Shown: one piece after another, positions 1 through 6,424 of the stretch
Layout: each line of letters begins with the position of its first letter
How positions within the stretch are numbered: position 1 is the first letter of the stretch
NCBI GenBank assembly: GCA_945952355.1
Contig: CAMFIW010000087.1
Span: 1 to 8,395 of the forward strand
Direction: 5' to 3'
Length of the DNA stretch: 8,395 bases
From: an uncultured Phenylobacterium sp.
GTDB taxonomy: Bacteria; Pseudomonadota; Alphaproteobacteria; Caulobacterales; Caulobacteraceae
Made by a program: the position numbers and the translations under genes
Notes under the pieces: model-generated
What the model was told of the DNA's origin: nothing
Database searches by the model: none
Seen by the model: only the letters and a program-made list of their open reading frames with translations

Positions 1-143
1 CGCTGGATGTCCGGGCCATCGGCCCTGAAGTGTGCGTTCCGGTCCAAGCGCCGTCTCCGCTGCTCGACGATGGCCGCTCCGGCGGTTGGGCGATTCGGCC
101 GGTGCGGTTGGCGGAATGGAGCGGATCGAAAGGTTCGAAGTAG
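1..143 (+). CDS. Possible 3' end of an upstream gene (partial, unrecognised)
   Basis: Reading from base 3 there are 46 open codons ending in TAG at 141-143. The peptide begins LDVRAIGPEV and ends RLAEWSGSKGSK. I do not recognise a family. It could be the C-terminus of a protein starting left of the window. Support is weak: by my count about 72% of third positions are G or C, and the competing frame 1 is nearly the same (about 70%), so codon bias does not decide. In favour is the placement: the stop lies 10 bases before a strong inverted repeat (153-198), as expected if a transcript ends there. It may equally be non-coding upstream DNA. Confidence 0.3.
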   Translation, partial: LDVRAIGPEVCVPVQAPSPLLDDGRSGGWAIRPVRLAEWSGSKGSK

Positions 144-152
144 GGCGAGCGA

Positions 153-198
153 GTATTCGTTCCGTATCGCAGGGGCCGCGCTGATACGGTGCGAATAC
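153..198. repeat. 16-bp inverted repeat with 14-nt spacer (operator or hairpin)
   Basis: Left arm GTATTCGTTCCGTATC (153-168) faces right arm GATACGGTGCGAATAC (183-198). Fourteen of the 16 positions are complementary; as RNA one of the other two would be a U-G pair, leaving one U-U mismatch. The surrounding sequence is less GC-rich than the genes. No T-run follows, so it is not a classical intrinsic terminator. It lies about 205 bases before the response regulator start and may be an operator for that operon or a 3' hairpin of the upstream gene. The dyad is seen directly; its role is inferred. Confidence 0.6.
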
Positions 199-402
199 AA
201 TCCAGTCTTACTGCGCTCACATTGGCGCGTCATTTGGTGCGGTGAGCCGGTGGAGGCCTCTGCGCCGCCGCGGGTTCTTGGGCCGTGGCATGTTGCGAGG
301 AGGGTGGCTGAGTTGGCAATTTCAGCGACCGCCGCCGAACCACCCCGGCGCGGCCACGCGTCTGTAACGCGGTCGCTCACCACGTGTCATATTCCGAGCG
401 CC
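199..402 (+). promoter_or_regulatory. Leader and probable promoter region of the two-component operon
   Basis: No credible gene is seen in this stretch. An open frame continuous with the response regulator runs through it, but the translated sequence has no domain character and the regulator's receiver domain starts cleanly at the ATG at 403. Visible elements are GCTCAC (215-220) facing GTGAGC (242-247), and an imperfect direct repeat beginning CATT at 220 and again at 231. OmpR-type regulators bind direct repeats with about this spacing. A second GCTCAC lies at 375-380. I could not pick out a convincing -35/-10 pair. Calling it a promoter rests mainly on position. Confidence 0.35.
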
Positions 403-1128
403 ATGCGGTCCGATCCCCCTGCCACACCCGCCTCGACTCTGCTGCTCGTCGAAGACGACACCGACCTGCGCGCCGAGATGGCCCGCTACCTCACGGCCAA
501 CGGCTATGTCGTGCATCAGGCGCCGGACGTTCCGACGGCGCGGCGGGTCCTGGCCGAGCATCCGATCCAGCTGGTCGTGCTCGACGTGAACCTGCCCGGG
601 GAAGACGGCCTGTCGCTCTGTCGGAGCCTCGCCGACGGCGGAGGCCCTCCAATCCTGATGCTCAGCGCCATGGGGGAGTCCGTGGACCGTATCCTCGGCC
701 TCGAGCTCGGCGCCGACGACTATGTCGTCAAGCCCATCACGCCGCGTGAGCTCCTGGCGCGGGTCAAGGTGTTGGTCCGCCGACGCCCGATTGCGGCGCC
801 GGTTCCCCGTCGCAGCGCCTATGCGTTCGCGGGCTTCCGGCTCGACATGGCCTCGCGCCAGCTCCGCGCCCCGCGGGGCGCCATCGTTCTCCTGACGAGA
901 GGCGAACTCTCCCTGCTCCAGGCCCTGTTGGATCGCCCGCGCGTCGTGGTGCCTCGCGAGGAGATCGCGGGCCTTCTTAAGGGGGAGACGACAGAGCCCG
1001 TCGGTCGCGGCGTCGATCTGCATATCAGCCGCCTGCGTCGGAAGATCGAAGACCACGTCGCAGGTGAAATCATCCGCACCTATCGAGGGGTGGGCTATAT
1101 GCTCGACGCCCAGGTGACCGCCGAATGA
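403..1128 (+). CDS. OmpR-family two-component response regulator
   Basis: A cytoplasmic DNA-binding response regulator of 241 residues, a normal length for the OmpR/PhoB family. The receiver domain spans about residues 12-125: acidic pair D18/D19, phospho-acceptor D61 in VVLDVNLPGEDG, switch residue S88 and conserved K110 followed by P111. The C-terminal winged helix-turn-helix (about 140-236) shows LTRGELSLLQAL, the DLHISRLRRKIE recognition-helix region and the terminal RTYRGVGYML signature. The frame stays open far upstream, but ATG403 puts the receiver domain at the normal distance from the N-terminus; its ribosome site is weak (GAG at 396-398). The stop overlaps the kinase start by 4 bases (ATGA), so the two are translationally coupled and this kinase is the likely phosphodonor. 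Likely targets are its own promoter and the adjacent receptor gene (inference from position). The family call is very secure; the regulon is not known. Confidence 0.95.
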   Translation: MRSDPPATPASTLLLVEDDTDLRAEMARYLTANGYVVHQAPDVPTARRVLAEHPIQLVVLDVNLPGEDGLSLCRSLADGGGPPILMLSAMGESVDRILGLELGADDYVVKPITPRELLARVKVLVRRRPIAAPVPRRSAYAFAGFRLDMASRQLRAPRGAIVLLTRGELSLLQALLDRPRVVVPREEIAGLLKGETTEPVGRGVDLHISRLRRKIEDHVAGEIIRTYRGVGYMLDAQVTAE

Positions 1129-3134
1129 GCGCCCCCCGATCCCGGCTGCGCGGCCTGCCGATCTCGGTGCAGATTCTCGGCCTGCTCCTGGGAGGACTGG
1201 TGATCGCTCAGATCGCCACCTTGTCCCTGACCCTGCTGCTGCCGCCCGCGCCCGCGCCCCAGCACAGCCTGGCCGAGATCGCAGGCGCCTTGCGGGGCGG
1301 TCCGCTGGGGCAGGGCGACCGTCCGCTGGTGCGCGACGCCGACACCCTTCCGCCCAGCCTCCAGAGTCCGGGCTGGATGGCCCAGCCCCAGTCGACACGC
1401 GAGCTCGCCCGCCTCCTGGATGCGCCGGAGACCGACGTCAGGCTGCTGTTCTACGCGCCCCCGCCCTTCGCCGGCGCATCGCCCGCCCTGCGCATGGCGC
1501 GGATGGGCCAGGGCGGCCCGAACCTCCCCTTGGAAGTCACCCGTGTCGCCTTCGATCAGGGTGGCGGCGGCGGGCCAGGCGGGCCGGGTGGGGGACCGAT
1601 GGGGGCGGGCGGCCCTGCGGGGTTCCCCGGTGCGCAATCGGGCGTCCTCGGCCCCTCGGGCTTCCCGGGCCGATCCCCCTCGTCCGGAGGGTTTCCGCCC
1701 TCGGGCGCCGGTCGGCGACCGCCTGCCGACACCGCGGGAGGCGGTTCCGCGCGCAGTTCCGGTCCCGCCGCCTTCCCACGCGCGAATGGTCCCGGGTCGG
1801 CCGACGGCCCGCCAGCCGGGAGCGGCGGGCCGGGGATCCAGCGCGCTCAGGCTCCCACCCCCGCCGCTCAGCCGCCGCGCGCTCCGGCGATCCGCACACC
1901 CCTAGATGCGGCCGTCTTCGCGTCCCAGCCTCGGCCCGTCGCGGCACAGCCGCCCGTGGTGTCGGTCCCGCTCACGCGCGTCGAGCCGGCGCCGACGGAG
2001 AGCGGCCCCCTGGTCGCCGCAGGCCGTCCGCCGATCCGCCAGCAGGACCTGACCGTGGCTCCGGCGCCGAGCCTGTCCATCCAAAAGGGCGCGCCCGCTG
2101 ACGGCGCGGCTTTCGGCCCGGCCCGCACCTTGGCCCCGCCGGTCGCGCCGGGCCTGTTCGGCCGTGGCTCGACGCCGCAGGTCGAAGGCGAGTTCGTCGC
2201 TGCGCTGCGCGTCTCGCCCGGTCGCTGGGTCACGGTCCGGCCGGAGCCCGAAGGGTTCCCGAACAGCTGGCAGCGGCGCCTTCTGCTCTGGTTCGCCGTG
2301 GCCTTCGCGGGGGTCGCGCCGCTGGGGTACCTCTTCGCGCGCCGGTTGGCCGCTCCACTGACCGATTTCGCCGCCGCCGCCGAGGCGTTGGGACGCGACC
2401 CGCAAGCCGCAGTCGCGGCTACCGAAGGACCGGCGGAGGTGGGCCGCGCAGCGCGCGCCTTCAATCAGATGCAGGCTCGGCTCAAACGATATGTCGAGGA
2501 TCGTACCGCAATGATCGGGGCGATCTCGCACGACCTGCGCACGCCCCTGGCCCGCATGCGCTTCCGCCTGGAACGCGCCCCGCCCGCGCTCAAGGCGGCG
2601 ATGTCCCGGGACATCGCCCAGATGGAGGAGATGATCACCTCGGTGCTGACCTTTATGCGAGACGACGCTGCGGCTGGTCGCCGCGACCGCGTTGATCTCC
2701 GTTCGGTTCTGGAATGCGTCGTGGACGACGCCTGCGCCAGCGGCGGCGCGGCCGAACTGGAGCCCGGCGGCGTGGTCGAGGCCGAAGTGAACCTGCTCGC
2801 CATGCAACGCGTGTTCGAGAATCTGGTCGGCAATGCGGTGAAGTACGGGGAGCGCGCGACAGTGCGGCTTTCGGTCCAGGCGGGCGAGGCTGTCGTCGAG
2901 GTGGCTGATGCCGGGCCCGGGCTACCGGACGCCGAACTGGAGCAGGTGTTCCAGCCCTTCTACCGGGGCGCGGAGGCGCGGAACTCGACGAAGGGCGGCG
3001 TGGGCCTCGGCCTGGCCGTTTCCCGTTCGACGGTGCGGGCGCACGGCGGAGACCTTGTCCTGCGGCGGGCCCAGCCGGGCCTCGTCGCCCAGGTGCGCCT
3101 CCCGGTGGCGCGAGCGGGACGTCTCGCCGCATAG
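1125..3134 (+). CDS. EnvZ-type sensor histidine kinase with low-complexity insert in its periplasmic sensor
   Basis: Inner-membrane sensor kinase, 669 residues; relatives of this architecture are usually about 430-480. The first membrane helix is about residues 13-40 and the second 386-406. The periplasmic part has an N-terminal piece (about 45-144, including VRLLFYAPPPFAG and LPLEVTRVAFDQ) and a C-terminal piece (about 353-380, EGEFVAALRVSPGRWVTVRP). Between them lie about 205 residues of Gly/Pro/Ala/Ser-rich sequence. Then come HAMP (about 403-457), HisKA with phosphorylatable H469 in AISHDLRTPLARMRF (HDLRT also fits the phosphatase motif), and HATPase: N-box N566/N570, DAGPGLP at 595-601, FQPFYRG, and GGVGLGLAVSR at 624-634. 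All catalytic residues look intact. The start is set by the ATGA overlap with the regulator and by AGGTGA at 1112-1117, seven bases upstream. The gene order suggests it senses something tied to the downstream receptor, as PfeS does; that is inference. Confidence 0.95.
   Translation: MSAPRSRLRGLPISVQILGLLLGGLVIAQIATLSLTLLLPPAPAPQHSLAEIAGALRGGPLGQGDRPLVRDADTLPPSLQSPGWMAQPQSTRELARLLDAPETDVRLLFYAPPPFAGASPALRMARMGQGGPNLPLEVTRVAFDQGGGGGPGGPGGGPMGAGGPAGFPGAQSGVLGPSGFPGRSPSSGGFPPSGAGRRPPADTAGGGSARSSGPAAFPRANGPGSADGPPAGSGGPGIQRAQAPTPAAQPPRAPAIRTPLDAAVFASQPRPVAAQPPVVSVPLTRVEPAPTESGPLVAAGRPPIRQQDLTVAPAPSLSIQKGAPADGAAFGPARTLAPPVAPGLFGRGSTPQVEGEFVAALRVSPGRWVTVRPEPEGFPNSWQRRLLLWFAVAFAGVAPLGYLFARRLAAPLTDFAAAAEALGRDPQAAVAATEGPAEVGRAARAFNQMQARLKRYVEDRTAMIGAISHDLRTPLARMRFRLERAPPALKAAMSRDIAQMEEMITSVLTFMRDDAAAGRRDRVDLRSVLECVVDDACASGGAAELEPGGVVEAEVNLLAMQRVFENLVGNAVKYGERATVRLSVQAGEAVVEVADAGPGLPDAELEQVFQPFYRGAEARNSTKGGVGLGLAVSRSTVRAHGGDLVLRRAQPGLVAQVRLPVARAGRLAA
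1557..2175 (+). other. Low-complexity segment coding for a disordered periplasmic insert
   Basis: This stretch encodes kinase residues of about 145-350. It opens with glycine-rich sequence (GGGGGPGGPGGGPMGAGG) and continues through Gly/Pro/Ser/Ala and then Pro/Ala-rich sequence, with few large hydrophobics and no cysteine. The reading frame is intact throughout. It lies between two ordered halves of the sensor, so it probably forms a long flexible loop outside the inner membrane. There is no exact repeat unit, so it looks like drifted low complexity rather than a recent tandem expansion. Boundaries are approximate. Confidence 0.75.
1572..1609 (+). other. Putative G-quadruplex-forming run in the kinase coding strand
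   Basis: Six runs of at least three G occur on the coding strand at 1572-1574, 1581-1583, 1586-1588, 1590-1594, 1601-1605 and 1607-1609, with spacers of 6, 2, 1, 6 and 1 bases. This fits the usual G3N1-7 rule for a quadruplex in the non-template strand and mRNA. It encodes part of the glycine-rich insert, so it may simply follow from GGG/GGC glycine codons in a GC-rich genome. Formation in the cell is not shown. Confidence 0.4.
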
Positions 3135-3309
3135 CCGAAGCGATCCGCCCCCGGCCGTTCGCCACCTGAGCCCGGGGCCGGGATTGCCTCGGTCCTGCGC
3201 TGGCCGGCTTGGCCCGCAGGCGACAGCAATAGGCCCCGCGATCAAAGTTCCTGGCGCGCGGCGCGCTCACTCTTCGCGATGACTTAGGGCGCGAACTCCG
3301 GGGGAGCCG
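3135..3309 (+). promoter_or_regulatory. Intergenic region and probable promoter of the receptor operon
   Basis: These 175 bases separate the kinase stop from the receptor start and contain no gene. CCCGGCC (3150-3156) and GGCCGGG (3176-3182) could form a weak 7-bp stem after the kinase. GCGCGCGGCGCGC at 3254-3266 is a short palindrome that is also a tandem GGCGCGC repeat, and GCGCTCAC follows at 3263-3270. A further dyad lies at 3273-3295. I do not see an AT-rich Fur-box-like palindrome or a clear -35/-10. A promoter here is inferred from the gap and the change of gene function. Confidence 0.4.
3273..3295. repeat. TTCGCG-N11-CGCGAA inverted repeat upstream of the receptor
   Basis: TTCGCG (3273-3278) and CGCGAA (3290-3295) are perfect inverted copies separated by ATGACTTAGGG. 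The right arm ends 4 bases before the purine-rich ribosome site GGGGGAG (3300-3306). The placement suits a repressor or activator site, or a small 5' UTR hairpin beside the ribosome site. Six-base arms made mostly of C and G can arise by chance in GC-rich DNA. Confidence 0.4.
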
Positions 3310-5412
3310 ATGCTGCGCATCTCGAAATCTCAAGCCATCCAGCCGTCCAGGTCCGTGCGGACCATGCTGGCTTGCGGCGCCGCCTCTCTGGCGGTGATCG
3401 CGCCCGCCGCCGCGGCCTTGGCCCAGGGGACAGTCGAAGAGGTGGTCGTCACCGCGCCGAACTATGTCCCCTCGACCAATCTGGGCGCGACCAAGGTCGC
3501 CATTCCGCTGGTCGAGACGCCTCAGGCCGTGTCGGTCATCACCCGCGACCAGATCGACGTGCTGAATGTCCAGAACCTGCAGCAGGCGGTCCGCTATTCA
3601 TCGGGGGTTGTCGGCGAGAATTTCGGTCCCGACGAGCGCTATGACTGGCTGACCCTGCGCGGCTTCTCGCCGGTCGAGTACATCGACGGCCTGCAAGCCC
3701 CGGTCGGCTCGGTTCCCAATGTCGGGCTCGACCTGTGGGGCGCGGAGTCGGTCGAGGTGCTGAAGGGGCCTTCAGGGGTGCTCTACGGCCAGACTCCGCC
3801 GGGGGGCATCGTCAACATCACGCTCCGGCGGCCCCAAAAGGATGTGCATGGCGAACTCCAGGCTCAGCTCGGCAATTTCGACAGCCGGCAGGCCGCCGGA
3901 GATATCACCGGCTCCCTGTACGGGGACGGCACGGTCGAAGGCCGCCTGACCGCCCTGTGGCGCGAACGGGAGACCCAGGTCAGCGGCACGCATTCGCGTC
4001 GCCTCTATGTGGCGCCGGCCCTGACCTGGAACGCCACCGAAGACACGCAGATCACGCTCCTGGCCTACTATCAGAAGGATCATGCGACCGGCGGCGACGG
4101 CGGGTTCCTGCCAGCGGCGGGAACGCTGCTGCCGAATCCGCTTGGTTCGATCCCGGTCAACCTCAATGTCGGGGAGCCCGGATACAATCTGTTCGAGCGC
4201 GAGCAGTACGGGCTCGGCTACGAGTACAGTCACAAGATCAACGACGCGATCACCTTCAAACAGAACTTCAAGTGGTCGCGGCAGAACGAGAACTTCGTCT
4301 CCATCTACGGCACGGGTCTGCAGGCGGACAATCGCACGCTCAACCGCGCCAACTTCATCTATCCGGAGAACATAACCTCGACCGCCGTCGACACCCGCGT
4401 CGAGATCAAGGAGGCGACCGGACCGCTCGATCACCTGGTGCTGGTCGGGGTCGACTATCGTCGGCTGAGCAACCGCACCGACTTCATGTTCGGCTCGGCG
4501 CCGACGCTGGACATCTTCGCTCCGGTCTATGGGCAACCGATCCCGGCGCCGTTTTATGTGGTCAAGGACTACATCCACCAGAATTCGAAGCAGACTGGCG
4601 TCTATGCCCAGGACTTCATCAGCGCCGGCAAGTGGCGCGTGACGCTCAGCGCGCGTGAGGACTGGCTCGAAGGCGCGGTCAGCGACGACGCCTTCACCTG
4701 GAGAGCGGGCGTCAACTACCTGTTCGACAACGGGTTCGCACCCTACGTTTCCTACTCCACCTCGTTCCTGCCGACCGGTGGCGCGGACTTCAACGGCCAC
4801 GCCTTCGTGCCCAGCACCGGCAAGCAGTTCGAGGCCGGGATCAAGTACGAGGCCCGTCGCCTGCCGCAGGGCATCAAGATCTTCGGGTCCGCCACCGCCT
4901 ATGACCTCGTTCAAGAGCACGTCCTGACCAACGACCCGGCCCACGCCTTCTTCAACGTCCAGACGGGCGAAGTGGAGGTGAAGGGCCTGGAACTGGAAGG
5001 CGTAGCTCGCCTGCATGAGCGGCTCAGCCTCAACGCCTCCTACAGCTACACCGACAGTGAAGTGACCAAATCCAACGGCGCGGATCTGCACAAGGACCTG
5101 CCGATCGTGCCGCGGCACAAGGCCTCCGCGCTCGCCGACTACACCTTCCAGGACGGCCTTCTGGCTGGCCTCGGCGGTGGCCTGGGCGTGCGCTATCTCG
5201 GCTCGGTCTGGGGCGACTCGTCCAATACGCTGAAGAGCAAACCCGAGACCCTGTTCGACCTCGTCGCCCACTACGACAAGGACGACTGGCGGTTGGCGCT
5301 CAACGTCAGCAACCTGTCGGACAAGGTCTACGTCCAGCGCTGCTCGGATTTGGCGACCTGCTTCTACAGCTCGCGGCGCACGGTGGTGCTCACGCTCGGC
5401 CGCAAGTGGTGA
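3310..5412 (+). CDS. TonB-dependent siderophore-type outer membrane receptor
   Basis: An outer membrane transporter of 700 residues, normal for the ferric-siderophore receptor family (FhuA/FoxA/FpvA-like). It would import a ferric siderophore or similar ligand using energy from TonB-ExbBD. The signal peptide (1-38) has basic residues (R3, K6, R14, R17), a hydrophobic core and ALA before the cut. A TonB-box-like EEVVVTA follows at 43-49. The plug domain shows ETPQAVSVITRDQI (69-82), LTLRGFSPVEYIDG and ESVEVLKGPSGVLYGQ (146-161) with PPGGIVNITLRRP. The rest is a beta-barrel ending in the family-typical C-terminus: C678 and C684, then RRTVVLTLGRKW with a terminal aromatic residue. ATG3310 is chosen because it supplies the basic n-region; starting at the in-frame ATG at 3364 would lose it. 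GGGGGAG sits just upstream, only 3 bases from the ATG. No N-terminal signalling extension is visible, so it is not an FpvA/FecA-type transducer. The ligand is unknown. Confidence 0.95.
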   Translation: MLRISKSQAIQPSRSVRTMLACGAASLAVIAPAAAALAQGTVEEVVVTAPNYVPSTNLGATKVAIPLVETPQAVSVITRDQIDVLNVQNLQQAVRYSSGVVGENFGPDERYDWLTLRGFSPVEYIDGLQAPVGSVPNVGLDLWGAESVEVLKGPSGVLYGQTPPGGIVNITLRRPQKDVHGELQAQLGNFDSRQAAGDITGSLYGDGTVEGRLTALWRERETQVSGTHSRRLYVAPALTWNATEDTQITLLAYYQKDHATGGDGGFLPAAGTLLPNPLGSIPVNLNVGEPGYNLFEREQYGLGYEYSHKINDAITFKQNFKWSRQNENFVSIYGTGLQADNRTLNRANFIYPENITSTAVDTRVEIKEATGPLDHLVLVGVDYRRLSNRTDFMFGSAPTLDIFAPVYGQPIPAPFYVVKDYIHQNSKQTGVYAQDFISAGKWRVTLSAREDWLEGAVSDDAFTWRAGVNYLFDNGFAPYVSYSTSFLPTGGADFNGHAFVPSTGKQFEAGIKYEARRLPQGIKIFGSATAYDLVQEHVLTNDPAHAFFNVQTGEVEVKGLELEGVARLHERLSLNASYSYTDSEVTKSNGADLHKDLPIVPRHKASALADYTFQDGLLAGLGGGLGVRYLGSVWGDSSNTLKSKPETLFDLVAHYDKDDWRLALNVSNLSDKVYVQRCSDLATCFYSSRRTVVLTLGRKW

Positions 5413-5441
5413 GTTCAAGGGCAGCCGCTAGCGAGGCCGTC

Positions 5442-6413
5442 ATGGGTGAGGCCGACAGCCGTGTTGAGGCCGGGGTGGCCAGGTTCGTCGCCCAGGTGAT
5501 GCGGGATTTCGCCAGTGGGGCCGAGGGCGGAGCGCTCAGCTTGCCAGAGCAGCGCGCCCTGTCCGAACGGGTCCGTGCGCCCTGGCGGGCCGGCGGACCG
5601 GAGATGGCGCGTCAGCGCGAGCATTTCGCCAAGACGCCGGTCGGCCGGGTGCGGCTGCGGTTCCTGGAGCCGATTGGCGAGTCTGGTCCGCGCCCGGCCA
5701 TGATCTATCTGCACGGCGGCGGCTTCACCACCTTCAGCCTCGACACCCACGACCGGCTGATGCGCGAGTACGCCGCCCGAGCCGGGGTGGTCGTGATCGG
5801 GGTGGACTATTCGCTGTCCCCCGAGGCGCGGTTCCCTCAGGCTTTGAACGAGGTCGCCGGTGTGGTCGCCTGGCTCGCGGACGAGGGCGCTCGTCTCGGA
5901 GTTGACGCTGGGCGGCTCGCCCTGGGAGGGGACTCGGCCGGCGCCAATCTCGCCGTCTCGGCCTGCCTCAAGCTCAGGGCCCTGGGCCAGGCCGGCGGGG
6001 TTCGGGGCCTGCTCCTCAACTACGGCTTCTTCGACGCGGACCTCTCGACTCCGTCGCAGCGCCGCTATGGCGAATCCGGCGCCTTCCTTTCGAGCGAGGA
6101 ACTCGACGCCTATCTGGTCAACTATCTCGGCGCAGGAGATCCCCGGTCGGATCCTCTGGCCCTGCCGATCTTGGCCGACCTCTCGAACCTGCCGCCGTCG
6201 TTCCATGTGATCGCAGAATGCGATCCGCTTTGCGACGGCGACCTGTTGATGGCCGAGCGCATGGCCAGAGCCGGAAATCGGGTCAGCCAGACCGTCTATG
6301 GCGGCGCCACCCACAGCTTCCTGGAAGCCGTCTCAGTCTCGCAACTCGCCGAGCGGGCGATCTCCGAGAGCTCGAGCTGGCTCCGCGCCCTGCTGTTCCC
6401 GTCCGCCGCCTGA
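5442..6413 (+). CDS. Alpha/beta hydrolase, hormone-sensitive-lipase (HSL) family esterase
   Basis: A carboxylester hydrolase of 323 residues, typical for the HSL/Abhydrolase_3 group. Visible motifs are the oxyanion-hole HGGGF (91-95), DYSLSPEARFPQA (122-134), the nucleophile elbow GDSAG with S165, acidic D261 in ECDPLCDG, and H291 in THSF, completing a Ser-Asp-His triad. There is no signal peptide or membrane helix, so it should act in the cytoplasm. Start: in-frame GTG codons at 5406 and 5409 overlap the receptor stop, but ATG5442 has GAGG at 5432-5435, six bases upstream, and gives a normal N-terminus; translation coupled to the receptor from a GTG remains possible. Lying between a siderophore-type receptor and a permease, it could cleave an ester-containing imported ligand, a role filled at other loci by Fes, IroE or PfeE, which are different subfamilies. 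That substrate is inference; simple ester detoxification is an alternative. Confidence 0.9.
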   Translation: MGEADSRVEAGVARFVAQVMRDFASGAEGGALSLPEQRALSERVRAPWRAGGPEMARQREHFAKTPVGRVRLRFLEPIGESGPRPAMIYLHGGGFTTFSLDTHDRLMREYAARAGVVVIGVDYSLSPEARFPQALNEVAGVVAWLADEGARLGVDAGRLALGGDSAGANLAVSACLKLRALGQAGGVRGLLLNYGFFDADLSTPSQRRYGESGAFLSSEELDAYLVNYLGAGDPRSDPLALPILADLSNLPPSFHVIAECDPLCDGDLLMAERMARAGNRVSQTVYGGATHSFLEAVSVSQLAERAISESSSWLRALLFPSAA

Positions 6414-6424
6414 GGCTCGATCCC

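Noticed and set aside
7..402. N-terminal extension of the response regulator in the same open frame
   Set aside because: The translated 132 residues have no domain character, the frame runs through the strong inverted repeat, and the receiver domain has its normal N-terminus at ATG403.
322..1398. Long open frame on the minus strand opposite the regulator and kinase start
   Set aside because: It lies fully opposite well-supported genes, is Arg/Gly/Ala-rich with no motif, and is expected by chance in very GC-rich DNA.
1537..2807. Several overlapping minus-strand frames opposite the kinase
   Set aside because: They are arginine-rich and motif-free, and arise from the codon bias of the kinase and its low-complexity insert.
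3150..3182. Intrinsic terminator after the kinase from CCCGGCC and GGCCGGG
   Set aside because: The loop is 19 bases and no T-run follows, so the stem is not convincing as a terminator.
3735..4658. 307-residue open frame in another + strand frame inside the receptor gene
   Set aside because: Its composition (Arg/Gly/Ala-rich, no motifs) marks it as a shadow of the receptor frame.
3772..5418. 548-residue open frame on the minus strand opposite the receptor
   Set aside because: Its length is notable, but the sequence shows no signal, domain or motif, while the + strand receptor is complete with all family motifs.
5406..5441. Esterase start at GTG5406 or GTG5409
   Set aside because: ATG5442 has a better-placed ribosome site and a normal N-terminus; the GTG starts are kept only as an alternative.
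3310..6413. Lasso-peptide import and isopeptidase locus (TonB receptor plus hydrolase)
   Set aside because: The hydrolase is an HSL-type esterase rather than a prolyl-oligopeptidase-like isopeptidase, and no precursor peptide or maturation genes are visible.
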